From contig CM062816.1 in assembly GCA_031772625.1 (NCBI GenBank), positions 829,920,556 to 829,984,555 of the forward strand: a DNA stretch of 64,000 nucleotides, read 5' to 3'. A program made the translations under genes and the position numbers. The stretch is from Pinus tabuliformis. Taxonomy: Eukaryota; Streptophyta; Pinopsida; Pinales; Pinaceae. Of the stretch, positions 46,179-58,800 are shown piece after piece. The notes under the pieces were generated by a model, which saw only the letters and a list, made by a program, of their open reading frames with translations, was not told the origin of the DNA and did not search any database. The number at the start of each line of letters is the position of its first letter. Positions within the stretch are counted from its first letter, which is position 1.

Positions 46179-48354
46179 TATTAGGTGTAATGGTTGATGT
46201 TACTAGTACATGGAAGGACATATAAATTCCAGCTATGCCTACATACCTCATGTATACACTAGTATGATTACGATATATTATGCTAAGCAACATGAAGTAT
46301 TGTTTTGAGTGTATTGCATCTTCATTGACTTATTAAATTAATGAGCGAATAAAGTTTAAGATTATTAATGAGCTAAGTAATCATATTAGGTAATTACTTT
46401 GTTAAGTTAAATAATTTCATGTGATTAGTCAAAGGTTATGTCTAATGTTAATATTAGGATTAATGTAATACCATTAATTTCTTTAAATAATCAGATTTAA
46501 AATAAATAAATAATTAATGTGATTGATTATTATATGGATTCTTAGGTTAAAATAATATGATTAATTCTTATGTTAAGTTAAAACATTAAATCAATTCTTA
46601 TGTTAATGTATCCTTGAGTGATTCATTGATGCCTAGGATTTAACTATTGCAATTCTTAGGTGGTGGAATTGATTGTTACATCAAAACTTATGTCAGGAGC
46701 CCAAGATACTTATCTTTAAGGTAATGAATGTTAGGTGAATTATTAAGTGGGACCAAGATATTTTTATGGTTTTTAAATGAAATAAAGTTAAGTGGGGCAT
46801 TGACAAGGGGGGGTGGGGATATTTTGCGAAGTGAGAATGATAAATGGAGAAGGGAAGAAAGTTGTGGGGATTTCTTTTTGGAGTATTTGGAACCTGGGAA
46901 AAGTTGTTGGAGTTCCTTTTTTGGAATTTGGCTGGAGTTTGGTGGGATTTAGGGAAGGTGCATGGACACCCTAAAATTCCACACACTATGAGCCGTAGAT
47001 ATAGGGATTGGGCATAACCTCTGGAGGTTTCTTGGAGATAGGGAGTCGGAAAGGCTATTCCTAATTAGTTGGATGGTAAATCTAGTAAGGAACTTTGGAG
47101 GAGCAGGAAAGGAAGGGAGACAACTTCATAAGACTAATTCAACTAAGCTTAGATGTATTTCTTGTAAATTTTTAAGCTCATTCCATAAATTTGATCTACA
47201 CTTATGTCGTTGTGCTTATTAAACTTACTTATTTAAACCAATTATATATGCTACTTTGTTGTCTATGTGTGTGTGTGTTTGTAGAAACAAAGGAAAAATA
47301 TTATATATACATGAAAAGTGATAGAAAATAATGTATTATGGAAAATAATGTTTTCTCAAAGTTTCCCTGTTATATTCAATATAGTTTTATTGTAGTCTTG
47401 AGGCCCACCTCACACTTCTTGTAGCTTGAATTAATGAGAATATGTATTCAATAAGAGTATAAGTGCCCAACTTTAGCGTTTTTTTTCAATGCATTACTCA
47501 TGAAAGAAAACCAAATGATACCTAAATTAAACTAGTTGTTTAAACTTATGTAATGCAAAGTATGCTTGAATGTGAACATAGAGAGAGAGACAGAGAGAGA
47601 GATTTGCATAAAATTTACTAATGAGAAATCATGTAGATTTGAATGGCATATAGTCAACTTACTCTGAGTTATTGTGGTTGAATAGATGTGTGTGTGTGTG
47701 TGTGTGTGTGAGTGAAGAGATTTAGTTTTGGTTTTGCACAGATTGTGATGATATTGAATTGACATGGAGAGGATATATATATGGTTGAATATGAATGATA
47801 TGTTGATGAAATTGAATTATAATCTATTTGAGGCCCTAAATTGAAATTTTCCACCTAACCTTGTATTTTTCCTATGATTTATATGATGTCTCCTATACTT
47901 TTATATGGATATTCTTGATATTATCAAAAAAACATTCTTCCCTTAAAGCATCCTTTGTAAGATCCTCCCTCACTCGTCCTTGTTGTCCATATGTAATATC
48001 CAAGGTGAAGGTGGAAAATTTCAAAAAAAAAATCAAATGGGAATTTGCTAGTAGAAGTGTGGACTAACCTACTATAAGAGTGTTGTATATATACCATATT
48101 TTTAGCCCAAGTCTTCAGATGTTTCTAATTGCAACTTCTCAAAAGCTGCACCATATTATTGTTGACTACTTTTATTTTGCAATATATTTTTGGATTGATG
48201 TTGTAGACCTCTTCAACTTTGTGTCCATATTATCCCATAATGTATTACATGTATTGAGAAATATAGTGCCCCTATATGAAATGATACTCCTTGGTATCTA
48301 AAAATGCTCCCATACCTATCCAAAGAATAAGTTCCCTACTTCTTTCCCACTATT
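46179..48354. other. AT-rich non-coding DNA, no gene seen
   Basis: No frame longer than about 100 codons and no domain. It includes microsatellites (separate entry) and many TTAAT/TAAGTT words around 46320-46680. It is the right flank of the E1 target site. Confidence 0.5.
47581..47710. repeat. Microsatellites
   Basis: An interrupted (GA)n at 47581-47602 and (TG)12 at 47687-47710. A shorter (TG)n lies at 47266-47278. Confidence 0.9.
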
Positions 48355-48449
48355 GGTTTTTTTTGTAGGGCATGAGAATGCACATCTTGTTGAACCTATC
48401 AATTACCATGAACAAGTAGCCATTCCCCTTATTTGTTGTTTGTAAACCC
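48355..48449 (-). pseudogene. Gypsy integrase core fragment
   Basis: The - strand reads GLQTTNKGNGYLFMVIDRF followed by NKMCILMP. This matches the conserved GLPKT..G...VVVDRFSKM block of Ty3/gypsy integrases. It is an isolated relic with no adjoining protease or RT. Confidence 0.65.
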
Positions 48450-48559
48450 ACTACAAGGAAAATACCCTCTAGTAGAGATTTTTGTGGAAGCCCCTATAAA
48501 AATAGCCCAAAAATATGTTTGTATCAAAGGTCACTAGTAGAGATGGGCAAAAAAAAAAT

Positions 48560-49230
48560 TTAGTGGATGTTCTTTTAACGGTGCATCCATAATACTCAAA
48601 ACATACCTATGTGTTATATAATCATACACATAGGTGCTTAATAGAACATGGTGCAATGTGATAGATTTTAAAATAAAAAATGTAACGGTGCACTAAGTAT
48701 ATAATGCACACTAGTGTGTATAATACTCGATAGCATTGGAAAGGGTTAAATTTAAAAAATATGTCAGTCATAAAATTCATTTTTCCCTGTATGGTGTTAT
48801 ACTCTCACGACGGCCCAACACATAACTAGTATAGAGCACCGGTGCTTAATAGTTAGTAGTGCACTATTCCAAGGTTATTTTTTTTATACAAATAAAAAAA
48901 CTATGGTGCACTACCTATATAAAGTTCACCAATGCGTATACTACTCAATTGCACTGGACGATGATTAAATTTAAAAATTGTCAGTCGTAAAATTCAATTT
49001 CACCATTTCAGTGCTATACTCAAATGATGCATCAGTTCTCTTAATGTATTTAAAAGCGTCAATGTGTAAACAACAAGGTTCAACATGATATGTTTTTAAT
49101 TAAAAAAATAGAAGTGCGCCCAAGAACGTGCATGCACTGGTGCAGTTGCCCTAGCACACCAAAATATTGTTAAATAAAAAAAATCTACTAGCCATAGCAA
49201 TTCATTTTCACAATCTGCAGTGTTCTAGAG
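48560..49230. repeat. Degenerate tandem repeat, period about 220 bp
   Basis: The block GGTTAAATTTAAAAAATATG..CAGTCATAAAATTCA (about 48740-48780) recurs at about 48965-49000 as TTAAATTTAAAAATTGTCAG..CGTAAAATTCA, and weakly at 49165-49215. GCACCGGTGC, GTGCACTA and similar words recur between. About three eroded units are seen by eye. Confidence 0.45.
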
Positions 49231-49317
49231 ATCTCAAGCACCAGTGCTAATATTTCCTCTGTCAAGCACCCTGTCATCGTTGCTTCCCTTTCTTGTTGTC
49301 CTTCCGCCTGTTTATCA

Positions 49318-49800
49318 ATGCTTTATTATGTTGTGAATGTGGAAAACTTGAGATTGTGTGAGCCTCCAATGATTCATTATCATGAAGAGAATGTTCAGAT
49401 TCTATCCATTGAATATTTTTCTCATGAATATTTAGATGAGTTCCAGGAAGATACAATTCTTGATAGGAGAATGAGGACTTCACGCAGAGGTGATGTGGAG
49501 TATCTTTGAGTGGGGCTAAAAGGTACTAATACAAGTAAAGCAAGGTGGAATGAGATCGGAAAGCATTGTTACCAGTCTTTTCCAAAATTTTGTAAGGACC
49601 ATATCTGATTGGATTGAGCTTTTTACCTTCACCTTGAAGTCTTTCCTTGCTAATATACAACCAAGCTTGATCTCCCACTTGGAAATCATGATGAAATCGA
49701 TGCTTGTCATGCCTTGCTTTATACTTTCCTTTTATTTTCTCAAGCTACTCTTGTACTCTTTGATGCACTAACTAAATTTTTTCAATAAAATTATTTGGTT
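49318..49800. pseudogene. Gypsy integrase C-terminus/chromodomain relic with internal inversion
   Basis: On the - strand 49800-49545 reads RHDKHRFHHDFQVGDQAWLY, then SKERLQGEGKKLNPIRYGPY and KILEKTGNNAF, a classic gypsy integrase C-terminus. On the + strand 49318-49590 reads VNVENLRLCEPPMI, then ILDRRMRTSRRGDVEYL and KARWNE, the linker and chromodomain-like end that should come directly after it. The two halves are on opposite strands, so a segment of roughly 220 bp or more appears inverted. In-frame stops are present. Confidence 0.65.
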
Positions 49801-51217
49801 TGGTGCAGGGAAGTATGAGATTTTTGCATAAGGGTGAAGATGATATGAGTGTGATTTTGGCAAAGCTAACCTACATCGAAGGTCATACGATGTGAAAAAA
49901 CATTACCATGGGTTGGACCAACTTACCATCGAAATTTTCCATGGTAAATCCCATGGTATTGGGTGGCGGCTTGATTCAGGCAAGGGGATCAAAGTTCATT
50001 TAAACAAATGTTGAATCGCACTTGACATTGTCAATCTAGGAGCTCATGATTGGTGTGTGTGTGTAATGAAGTCATCTATCAACCTTGTGGTGACTGATCT
50101 GGTAAGTGAGTAATCAGGTGATTGAGAATAAGTGTTTGTTTTATGTGGTCTTGTTCCTACGATGGAACAAGTTTGATTGAGCATTGAATATACTCAACAA
50201 GTTGATAGTATAATCAATTTTTAGATAAGGCTATGCAAGCATATTAATGTTGAGTTGAATGAGCATAAGGTGTTTTCTGATCGTATCTTACTAACCTGAG
50301 CGATTGGTAAAAGTAAGAAATGTGATCATCTGCAACGAAGGTATGCAAGAATTCAAAAGTGATCGATTTGTAGAGCTTATATCGGTGCAACTATGATTGT
50401 TTTCATTCGTGAATAATTAAATTGATGGCATACAAAGTGAGGTATTGTTGATGTGAATTGTATTTAACCTAGTGCAGTATTTTTAGTGCCATGGTATGCA
50501 ACATTTATTTTTATTGATACGTAGCCAAATTTATTTTTAGAGTAGCATCATATGATGGAGTATGATCAATCTCATTATAGGAGGCCAAAAGCTTTAAATT
50601 CATAATCATCATATGTAGGACCAAAGTTTTTCATTGTGCAAATAAACTTATTCAACTTGATTCATATACTAAATAACATTTTAAACAAGAACCATTAGAG
50701 AAATTTTGAGGTCTAAAATGGGCCTCAAAACGAAAGTGTACAACCGAAATCAACTTTATAAGAACCAATAGGATTCAAGAAGATGATGTCAACGATGGGG
50801 GATGATTCACCATTTTTGGAATAAAAAAGTAAAAATATTTAAAATAAAAATAAAACTACTTTTTCAAATCATATTTTAACCTTATCTCTCTACAGTTTTA
50901 CTCAAATTTCGAGTGGGAGTACTCTGATGCATAATTTAGTTCCTCATCCAAAGAGTACCCATGTTGCATACTCTCGATGCACCCTGCTACACAAAAAATA
51001 ATAATCAAAACCTGCACATTGGCCCACCCCTTATAGTCATCACCTTTTTATTTTTTCTTTTTTCACACATGTGATGGGAAAAGAATACAACTTCAGGTAA
51101 CTGTCGAGGGTGGCTGAGATTATTGAATCATCCTTAACTTATAAAACATCATCTCTAATGCATCGATAACAATTTTAACCATAATATGCTCAAGAGGAGA
51201 GGTGAAGAATAGTGCAT
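49801..51217. other. Non-coding DNA, no gene seen
   Basis: No domain or repeat recognised. The last five bases before the solo LTR (51218-51222, ATTTG) are its target duplication. Confidence 0.5.
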
Positions 51218-51222
51218 ATTTG

Positions 51223-52744
51223 TGTTGGAAATAATACTGAGAGGGGGGGTGAATCAGTATTATCAAGTCACTTATTTTCTTTTTCAAACCCAAATCATAT
51301 ACGCTACTTCAGTTAGATAAAACTACATATATACACAACTACAGAGAAGGAAACCCGCGTATGCAATGCAGACTTATAATTTAATTTATCTTACTGATGT
51401 TGATCATTAATCTGTGTATTAGGATCAAATAAATAGTAACCAGAAACAGTGAAATAGATCTGAAGACAATCACACACACAAGAACACAAGATATAAGGTG
51501 GAAACCCAATGTGGGTGAAAACCACCTGTTGTAATTCGTCTCTATCTTCTTTCAATTAGAAACTTCTTTTTACAATGTACTGGTACAGTCCTTTACCAGT
51601 ACGCAGGCTGCAACCTGCAGAGAGCTACAACCCTCTCTTGTTCTCCAGCTTCTCCTGGAAGGGAGCTACAACCCCCTTAGCTCTTGCACTAGCCAAGATA
51701 CTGGTACGTAGGTGCTGGCCTATAGAAGGCTACAACCTTCTCTTTCTTCCAGGGACCACGTTTCATAAATTTTCAGACTGGATCCATGAACATCAATCAA
51801 TCATCAAGAATTTCTGCATCAAACAATCTCCTTTTCACCAATTAGAACTGAATCAAGTAGATACTTCTCTGACAGCTGTAGCCAAAACACAGTAACAGTA
51901 ACCACACACCAAATTCTGAACCCAGGACACTGCAGCAATAAACAGAAGCAGCTAGACCACAACTCAAAATATATACGCTACTTTAATAACCTGAAACCTG
52001 CGTATACGCTCTTTTTATTCACTGAACCAGCGTGTATACGTGCCTTCGCTTCACTGAAACTGTGTACAGATCTATAAAAGATAATTCACTCTTAAAATAT
52101 TCAGACACTAATTAACCCAGATTATCAAATTTATAGATCAAGCATGCGCCACATATAACAGATCAAAATCATGCAAAGATATTATCATTCAAGCCTAAAG
52201 ATTAGGACCCATCAATAGAACTTATCCTTCTCTTTGCGATAAGGTTCCTCCTTCATTCAGATCCAGATCTGCACCATAACCCCAATCACCAATATTTTAG
52301 ATCTAGAACTTATTAGATATTCAATTCATTCAGATGATCCTTTGCCAAATGATCTCCTTCCTCTTTTATAGTATTAGGCCTTTCACAATACCACGGTCCA
52401 AAACCATAATAAAACAATACCATGGACCCAATACTTGGGATTGACACTTCTGACGAGATACCATGGTCCAAAACCATAGGTTCAAATACCAAGGACTAAC
52501 TACCACGGACCAAAAGTAAGTTCTCCAACATATACGCGCTTTTTATTGCGTGAAAGTGCGTGTATACGCATACGCACCTTTGTAACGTCTAACTCGCATG
52601 TATACGGGCCTTCGTCTAGGTGAACCTGCGTATATATCTTTTTCCTTCATTCTGAGAGCCTCTACTGAGATCTGTCTCCAAAGTGAGTTGCCATCAAGGA
52701 CAACACCTGTGCCATAGCTCTAAATCAGTGCCACAATGCCAACA
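51223..52744 (-). repeat. Solo LTR of the E4 copia family
   Basis: It starts TGTTGGAAATAATACTGA and ends CACAATGCCAACA, flanked by ATTTG (51218-51222 and 52745-52749). At 1,522 bp it aligns along its length with the E4 LTRs but is clearly more diverged. On the - strand TACTATAAAA (52370-52361) is the TATA box. No internal region remains, so LTR-LTR recombination removed it. Confidence 0.92.
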
Positions 52745-52749
52745 ATTTG

Positions 52750-53548
52750 TGCCTACCTAATGTCGAGTTGTTGTAGATGCATACATGTTGTTGTTGAACC
52801 AATGATCGATCTACTGGCCTCTTTGAGGTGCCATATTCCCATGTTTGTTTCTCTATGTATTAGCTCTGTTTTGTAAATTTTAATTTCTTTTCTTGACATG
52901 TACTTGATTGATAGAGGCTTGTCAACACAGGTTTTGTTGATGGTGGATCAAGTGTTATTGTGGGAGATGAAAAATGACCCTGTAGTAGATCCTCAAGAGT
53001 TGTGTGGCTTCCCAAGATGAAAAATATGGTCCTTCAATGCTTCAGGATGTCTAACTGTTCACTTTAGTGCTATCAAGTAGTAGTCACAGAGACCCCTCCA
53101 AGATCACAATAATAGCTGGAGGGGTAAGGGAAGGTTGATGCAACTGATGGTTGTAATCACTCTTTCTACATCAATATAGAACTACAATTGTGTTTTCCAC
53201 TCCGAGATGTTGATAGTATGACTTTTTTGTATGTTTATTCAATATCATTAGCGTGAGTGGCTTAGATATATGCAACTAGATATCCTTATATGTTCATGCA
53301 TTGTTTATCAAGGTTTTATGATGTGATATTACGCTTGTCTTTGCAATCTGTAGGTTTTGATTTGGAGCTAGCTCAAGGGTCTCCTACCTAGCTACATTGC
53401 ACTCTCCATCAACACCACAACAAGACTCGAGGTAATAATTCCTTCTCGCTTCGGTATTCATTTGTTAAACATAGATATGGATGAATGTTTGTGACAACTG
53501 TAGCTAATTTGACTGTCTGCCAAGGATCTCGGGAAGATCCTTGAGGGT
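52750..53548. other. Non-coding DNA between the solo LTR and E4
   Basis: No gene, domain or repeat recognised. TTCTA at 53549-53553 is the E4 target duplication. Confidence 0.5.
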
Positions 53549-53561
53549 TTCTATGTTGGAA

Positions 53562-53598
53562 ATAATACTGAGAGGGGGGGGGTGAATCAGTATTATCA
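53562..53598. repeat. G-run hairpin at the LTR end
   Basis: ATAATACTGA and its exact reverse complement TCAGTATTAT flank a loop with a run of nine G. The same hairpin near 60856 has eleven G, and the solo LTR near 51231 has seven. Confidence 0.8.
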
Positions 53599-54861
53599 TA
53601 TCAATAAAACTTTTTCAATGCTCAGAAACATATACGCTACTTCAGTTAAGTGAACCAGCGTGTACACGCTACTGTGTCTAAAGAAACCAGCGTATAACCA
53701 TAAATCTTATAATTCAGTTATTTTATCTTCAGTTAAATGCATCAGGACATTATTCAGCATATTAAGAGTAAACAAATGCAGTATAACAGAACAGATCATC
53801 ACACAAAAGCCACACACATGAACACCATGATATAAGGTGGAAACCCAATGTGGGTGAAAACCACCTGCTGCAAGTCGTCTCTATCTTTCTTTAATAAGAA
53901 CTTCAGTTTACAATCTTTTGTACTGGTGTAGCCTTATACCAGTACGCAGGCTACAACCTGCAGAAGGCTTCAACCTTCTCTCGTTCTCCAAACTTCCTTG
54001 GAAGGGAGCTCCAACCCCCTTTGCTCTTGTACTAGCTAAGATACTAGTACGTAGGTGCTGGCCTACAATCTTCTTTCCTTCAGGTACCACTTTTCATCAA
54101 TTTTCAGACTGGATACTCCTGAAGCACAACATTACAATCTGAAGACCACAATTCATTCAACTTTCATAGTAGATTACAAAACAACCAACAATCATTGAAC
54201 CACTGAAACCCTGTCAAACCCAGTCACCAGAACACAGAGCAGACTACAGAACTCTGTAATAACAGTCAGACCCAGCTGCAACCCAAAAATCAAGCTCCAA
54301 AAGATATACGCTACTTCAATGAAGGCAACCCGCGTATACACGCGGTTTTACCGAAGACAACCTGCGTACAGATCTAAAAATAATTTTTCATAACTTGCAG
54401 CTGTACCAGACATCAGTTACACCCAGAACATAACATTGCGTCAGTATGCAGATCTAGAAATGCGCATAATCAACTATATAAAGATAGTTCATTTCAAACC
54501 ATTTGATCCCGATCTCTCCTTAGATCTTGTTCTCCATCAACCGATGAGATCTCTCCTTAGCTCAGATCAAGCAATACATCATCAACCAATAACCTGCATA
54601 CTGGATCTAATACTTCATCAGATATTCAAGACATTTCAGATACTCTTGCCTAATGATTTCCTTCTCCTTATATAGCCTTAGGCCTTGTTCAATACCAAGA
54701 GCCAAAACCATAGAAATCCAATACCATCATCTTCAAAACTAGGGATCAACACGTCCGTCAAGACACCAAGGTCCAAAACCATAGGCACAACTTCCAAGGA
54801 ATAACCGCCGTGGACCAAAGATAAGTTTTCCACATACACGCGCTTTTACTGAAGCCAACCA

Positions 54862-54970
54862 GCGTGTACACGCGACTTGGTATATAGCGAACCTGCGTAT
54901 ACGCGACTTGGTATATAGTGAACCTGCTTGTATACGCGACTTGGTATATAGTAAACCAGCGTGTATATAT
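54862..54970. repeat. Tandem 31-33-bp TATACGCG repeats in the E4 LTR
   Basis: Units at 54862-54894, 54895-54925 and 54926-54958 share the core ACGCGACTTGGTATATAG, and a partial fourth follows. The other LTR has the same array at about 62158-62265. Related GCGTATACGC words occur elsewhere in the LTRs and at 55718-55855. Confidence 0.8.
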
Positions 54971-55084
54971 TTTTCTTCATACTTGTAGATTGATCATCAA
55001 TTCCTTGCTGCTATCCTTCTGCACTATGATTTGTTATCAGTGTGATTTGCCATCAAGGACAATACTTGTCTCATAATGCCAACA

Positions 55085-55880
55085 ATCTCCCCCTTTGGAC
55101 TTGATGGCAACAACACCAAATCAAATCACTCTCCCCCTTTGTCATCAAGGGCAAAGGGCTGTGCTCCCCCTGAGTACATGCTGATATCTTTGCTTGGCTG
55201 TGCTGAAACATGCTCCCCCTGACTGTAGGCAAGATCTGCAAAAGATGTTCTTCAAAAGAACCAAGACTTATACACCATAAGGGACCTCCCTATCACCAAA
55301 AGACTCAATCCATATTCCCAACCAAGAGGGGATACATCAGAAACAACTAATTATATTACATCGTTCATCCCAGGCATAGTGGGGAAACCAACATAGGCCA
55401 TTACATGACCTTGACACCATAAAAGAGATATTACAAAAAAAATACATGACATAGAGACAACAGATCTAGACCAAGACTTATGAAGATCACAAGCAGCATC
55501 TGATAAACATCTTTTTAGATCAGCAACCAAGATTTCCTTCTGAGCTCCTTCTCCTGAAACCAACAACAGTTGTGTACTAGAACCAAAAGCATCTAAATGC
55601 CAACAATTCTTTATGAGACTTTAAGCTGCTCCCCCTGAACCTGTGCCTGCTGCATTCTGGCATACCCATCTCAGACCTTCTCCAACCAGAGTCTGCCCTT
55701 GCTGTTCAGAACTCCATATACGCGACTTCTCCTGCATAAAACAGCGTATGCACGCGGATATGCTTTCTGCAACACGCGTACACCATACACGCAACTTTCC
55801 CAGCATAGATCGGCGTATATACGCGGATATCCTCTTACGTAACTTGCGTATACCAACTTTTTCTGTAGAACAGACAAGCT
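55085..55880 (-). other. E4 region between pol and the 3' LTR, with polypurine tract
   Basis: On the - strand CCAAAGGGGGAGAT (55098-55085) abuts the LTR and is the polypurine tract. The rest has no envelope-like ORF. At 55718-55855 is a cluster of GCGTATACGC-type words. Confidence 0.7.
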
Positions 55881-58800
55881 TCAACAGCAGGATGAAGCAT
55901 CAACTACTCCCATCTTTTGTCTGAGATATTCAAAAGTTTCCCTGGGCAGTGGTTTTGTGAGAATGTCAGCAACTTGTTCCTTAGAAGGAACATACTCCAA
56001 CTTGACCTTCTACTCAAGCACTTGTTCCCGAAGAAAATGGTACTTGATTGGTATGTGCTTGGTCTTTGAGTGCATGACAGGATTCTTTGAAATGTTGATT
56101 GCACTTGTATTATCACATAAGATAGAGACTGGTGAAGTGCAGGTGATTTGAAAATCCTGCAAGGTCTGCATCATCCAAAGAAGTTGTGTACAACAAGATG
56201 CCGCAGCCACATATTCTGCTTCAGCTGTAGATAAGGCAATCGAGCTCTGTTTCTTGCTGAACCAAGATACTAATCTGGAGCCCATAAAGAATGCACCACC
56301 ACTTGTGCTCTTCCTGTCATCCACGCTTCCGGCCCAATCTGCATCTGTATAAGCATGAAGTGTGAGATCTGTATCTCTAGGATACCATAAGCCATAATTT
56401 TGTGTCCCTTGAAGATACTTGAAAATTCTCTTCACTGCCTGAAGATGAGTCTCCTTCGGATTTGCTTGAAATCTTCCAACTATTCCGACTGCATGCATGA
56501 TGTCTGGTCGGGTACCTGTCAAATAAAGCAAACTCCCAATCATGGATCTATAAGTTGGTTGATGAACTGCTGCTGATTCATCATTTGCACTGAGGCTGCA
56601 TCCTGTAACCATGGGTGTACATACTGGCTTTGACTCTTCCATGCCATACTTCTTCAAGATCTACTTGAGGTATTTGGTTTGAGACAAGAAGATGCCTCCT
56701 TCATTTTGTTGGATTTGCAATCCAAGGAAGTATGTCAATTCTCCAAGAAGTGACATTTCGAATTCTTTCTGCATAACCAAGGCAAAGTTTTGACTCATAG
56801 TCTCTTCATTGCTGCCAAAGATAATATCATCTACATAAACAACAAGTATTAGCAATTTGTTATTTTCAACTTTTATATCGAGATTGCTATCTGCTGATCC
56901 TTTTGAAAAACCTTGTTGGTGAAGATATTTGTCCAACCGATAGTACCAAGCCCTTGGAGCTTGTTTGAGACCATAGAGAGCCTTTTTCAATCTGCATACA
57001 AGGTTTGGATCATTCCCAAGAATGAAACCATCTGGCTGTTCAATATATACTTCTTCTTCTAAGTCTCCATTCAGAAAGGCTGATTTCACGTCCATTTGAA
57101 ATACCTTGAAGTTTTGAAAGCTTGAGAGAGCAAGGAACATTCGGATGGCCTCAAGTCTTGCTACAGGAGCAAAGGTCTCTTCAAAATCTATCCCTTCTTG
57201 CTGCGCATACCCTTTACAAACAAGTCTGGCCTTGTTTCTAATTACTTCTCCATTTTCATTCAATTTATTCTTGAAGACCCATTTTGTCCCTATGACATTC
57301 TTATCTTTTGGTCTAGGAACCAGTTCCCAAGTGTTGTTCTTTTCGATCTGCTCAAGTTCTTCATCCATTGCTTTGACCCAAAATTCATCTTTGCATGCCT
57401 CTTTCACATTTTGTGGTTCAGTGGAAGAGAGTAATGCCAAATAGCTTGAAGCTTCTGCAATTCTTCTTCTTGTTTGTATTCCTGCTTCTTTCTGCCCCAC
57501 AATCTGAGATTCTGGATGATTCTTTTGAACATATCTGGATGGAGTCTTCTCTTCTATTCTTGTCTGCTCCTCTGGTTCTTCTTGAGGTTCTTCTTCTTCT
57601 TGAGGTTCTTCTTGAGGTTCTTCTTCTTCATCATTCTGCCTTTGAGGGTAGCCTTCATCTTCTTCAATGTCTTCATGATGAACTTGCCTAGGAATATATC
57701 CCTTCTCATCAACCACTACATCAATGCTGTCAACAATTCTGCCAAGTCTTTTGTTGTAGCACTTGTATGCTTTGCTATGTGGAGAATAACCAAGAAGAAT
57801 GCCTTCATCTACTCTTGGTTCAAGTTTTCCAAGTTGCTCATCAGTATTCTTAATATAACATTTGCTCCCAAAGATTTTGAAATGCTTCAACGAAGGAGTC
57901 TCACCACTCCAGAGCTCATGAGGTGTTTGAGTGTTGTTTACTCGGACATTTGTTTTGTTAAGAATAATAACCGCAGCATGTGCAGCCTCACCCCAGAAAG
58001 TTGCGGGAGTACCTGATTCATCAAGCATAGCACGAGCCATTTGTTGGATTGTTCTGTTCATTCTTTCCACAACCCCATTTTGCTGAGGAGTTCTAGCTGT
58101 AGAGAATTCTCTTCTTATCCCATGTTCTTCACAGAAATCGAAAAATTCGTTTGAGGTAAACTCCCCACCTCTGTCAGATCTGAGGCACTTAATTTTGTGT
58201 CCTGATTCATTTTCAACCAAGGCTTTGAAGGATTTGAATTTTTCGAATGCTTCATCCTTGTGCTTCATAAGCCCTAACCAGACAAACCTGGAGAAATCGT
58301 CAATGAATAATATCAAATATTCTTCTCCTCGAGGTGTCCTTTTCCTGAATGGACCACATACATCTGTATGGACTAGCTCAAGAGGTATGCTGGCTGATCC
58401 TTCCTTCTCTGGAAAGTTAGTTCTGGTTTTCTTTCCAAACTGACAAGATTTGCATATAGTGTTGTCTGGAATTTTGATATCTGGAAGACCACGAACTGCC
58501 TGATATTTGCATGCTTTCCTTATTTGTGAAAAGCTTAGATGCCCCAACCTTCGATGCCATAGCCAGTGTTCATCATCCTTGCTCAAATAGCATTGTTGTG
58601 GTCCTTCTTCAAATATGTATAGATTATTTGGAGTCCTTCTTCCTTTGATCACTGTTTTACCTATGTCAAGGTCACGAACACAACATCCATTTGATCTAAA
58701 TATTACTTCTGTTCCTTGATCGCACATCTGACTGACACTCAGAAGATTATGCTTCAATCCATCAACATACAAAACATTTCCAGCTTTGACCTTCTCTTTC

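Larger units (their letters stand above)
53554..55084 (-). repeat. E4 3' LTR
   Basis: It pairs with 60848-62380. TATA box CTATATAAGG on the - strand (54676-54667). It contains a G-run hairpin at its left edge and tandem TATACGCG units at 54862-54970. Confidence 0.95.

Noticed and set aside
48449..48464. CACTACAAGGAAAATA, which looks like a CACTA transposon terminal repeat
   Set aside because: No partner end TATTTTCCTTGTAGTG was found nearby, and the bases abut a gypsy integrase fragment and can be read as its upstream codons (..VVGLQ on the - strand).
55085..55880. Envelope-like gene in E4, as in some SIRE elements
   Set aside because: No reading frame longer than about 90 codons lies between pol and the 3' LTR.
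57474..58016. 180-codon + strand ORF with hydrophobic runs
   Set aside because: Antisense of E4 pol; the Phe/Leu runs are the reverse of a Glu-rich coding stretch.
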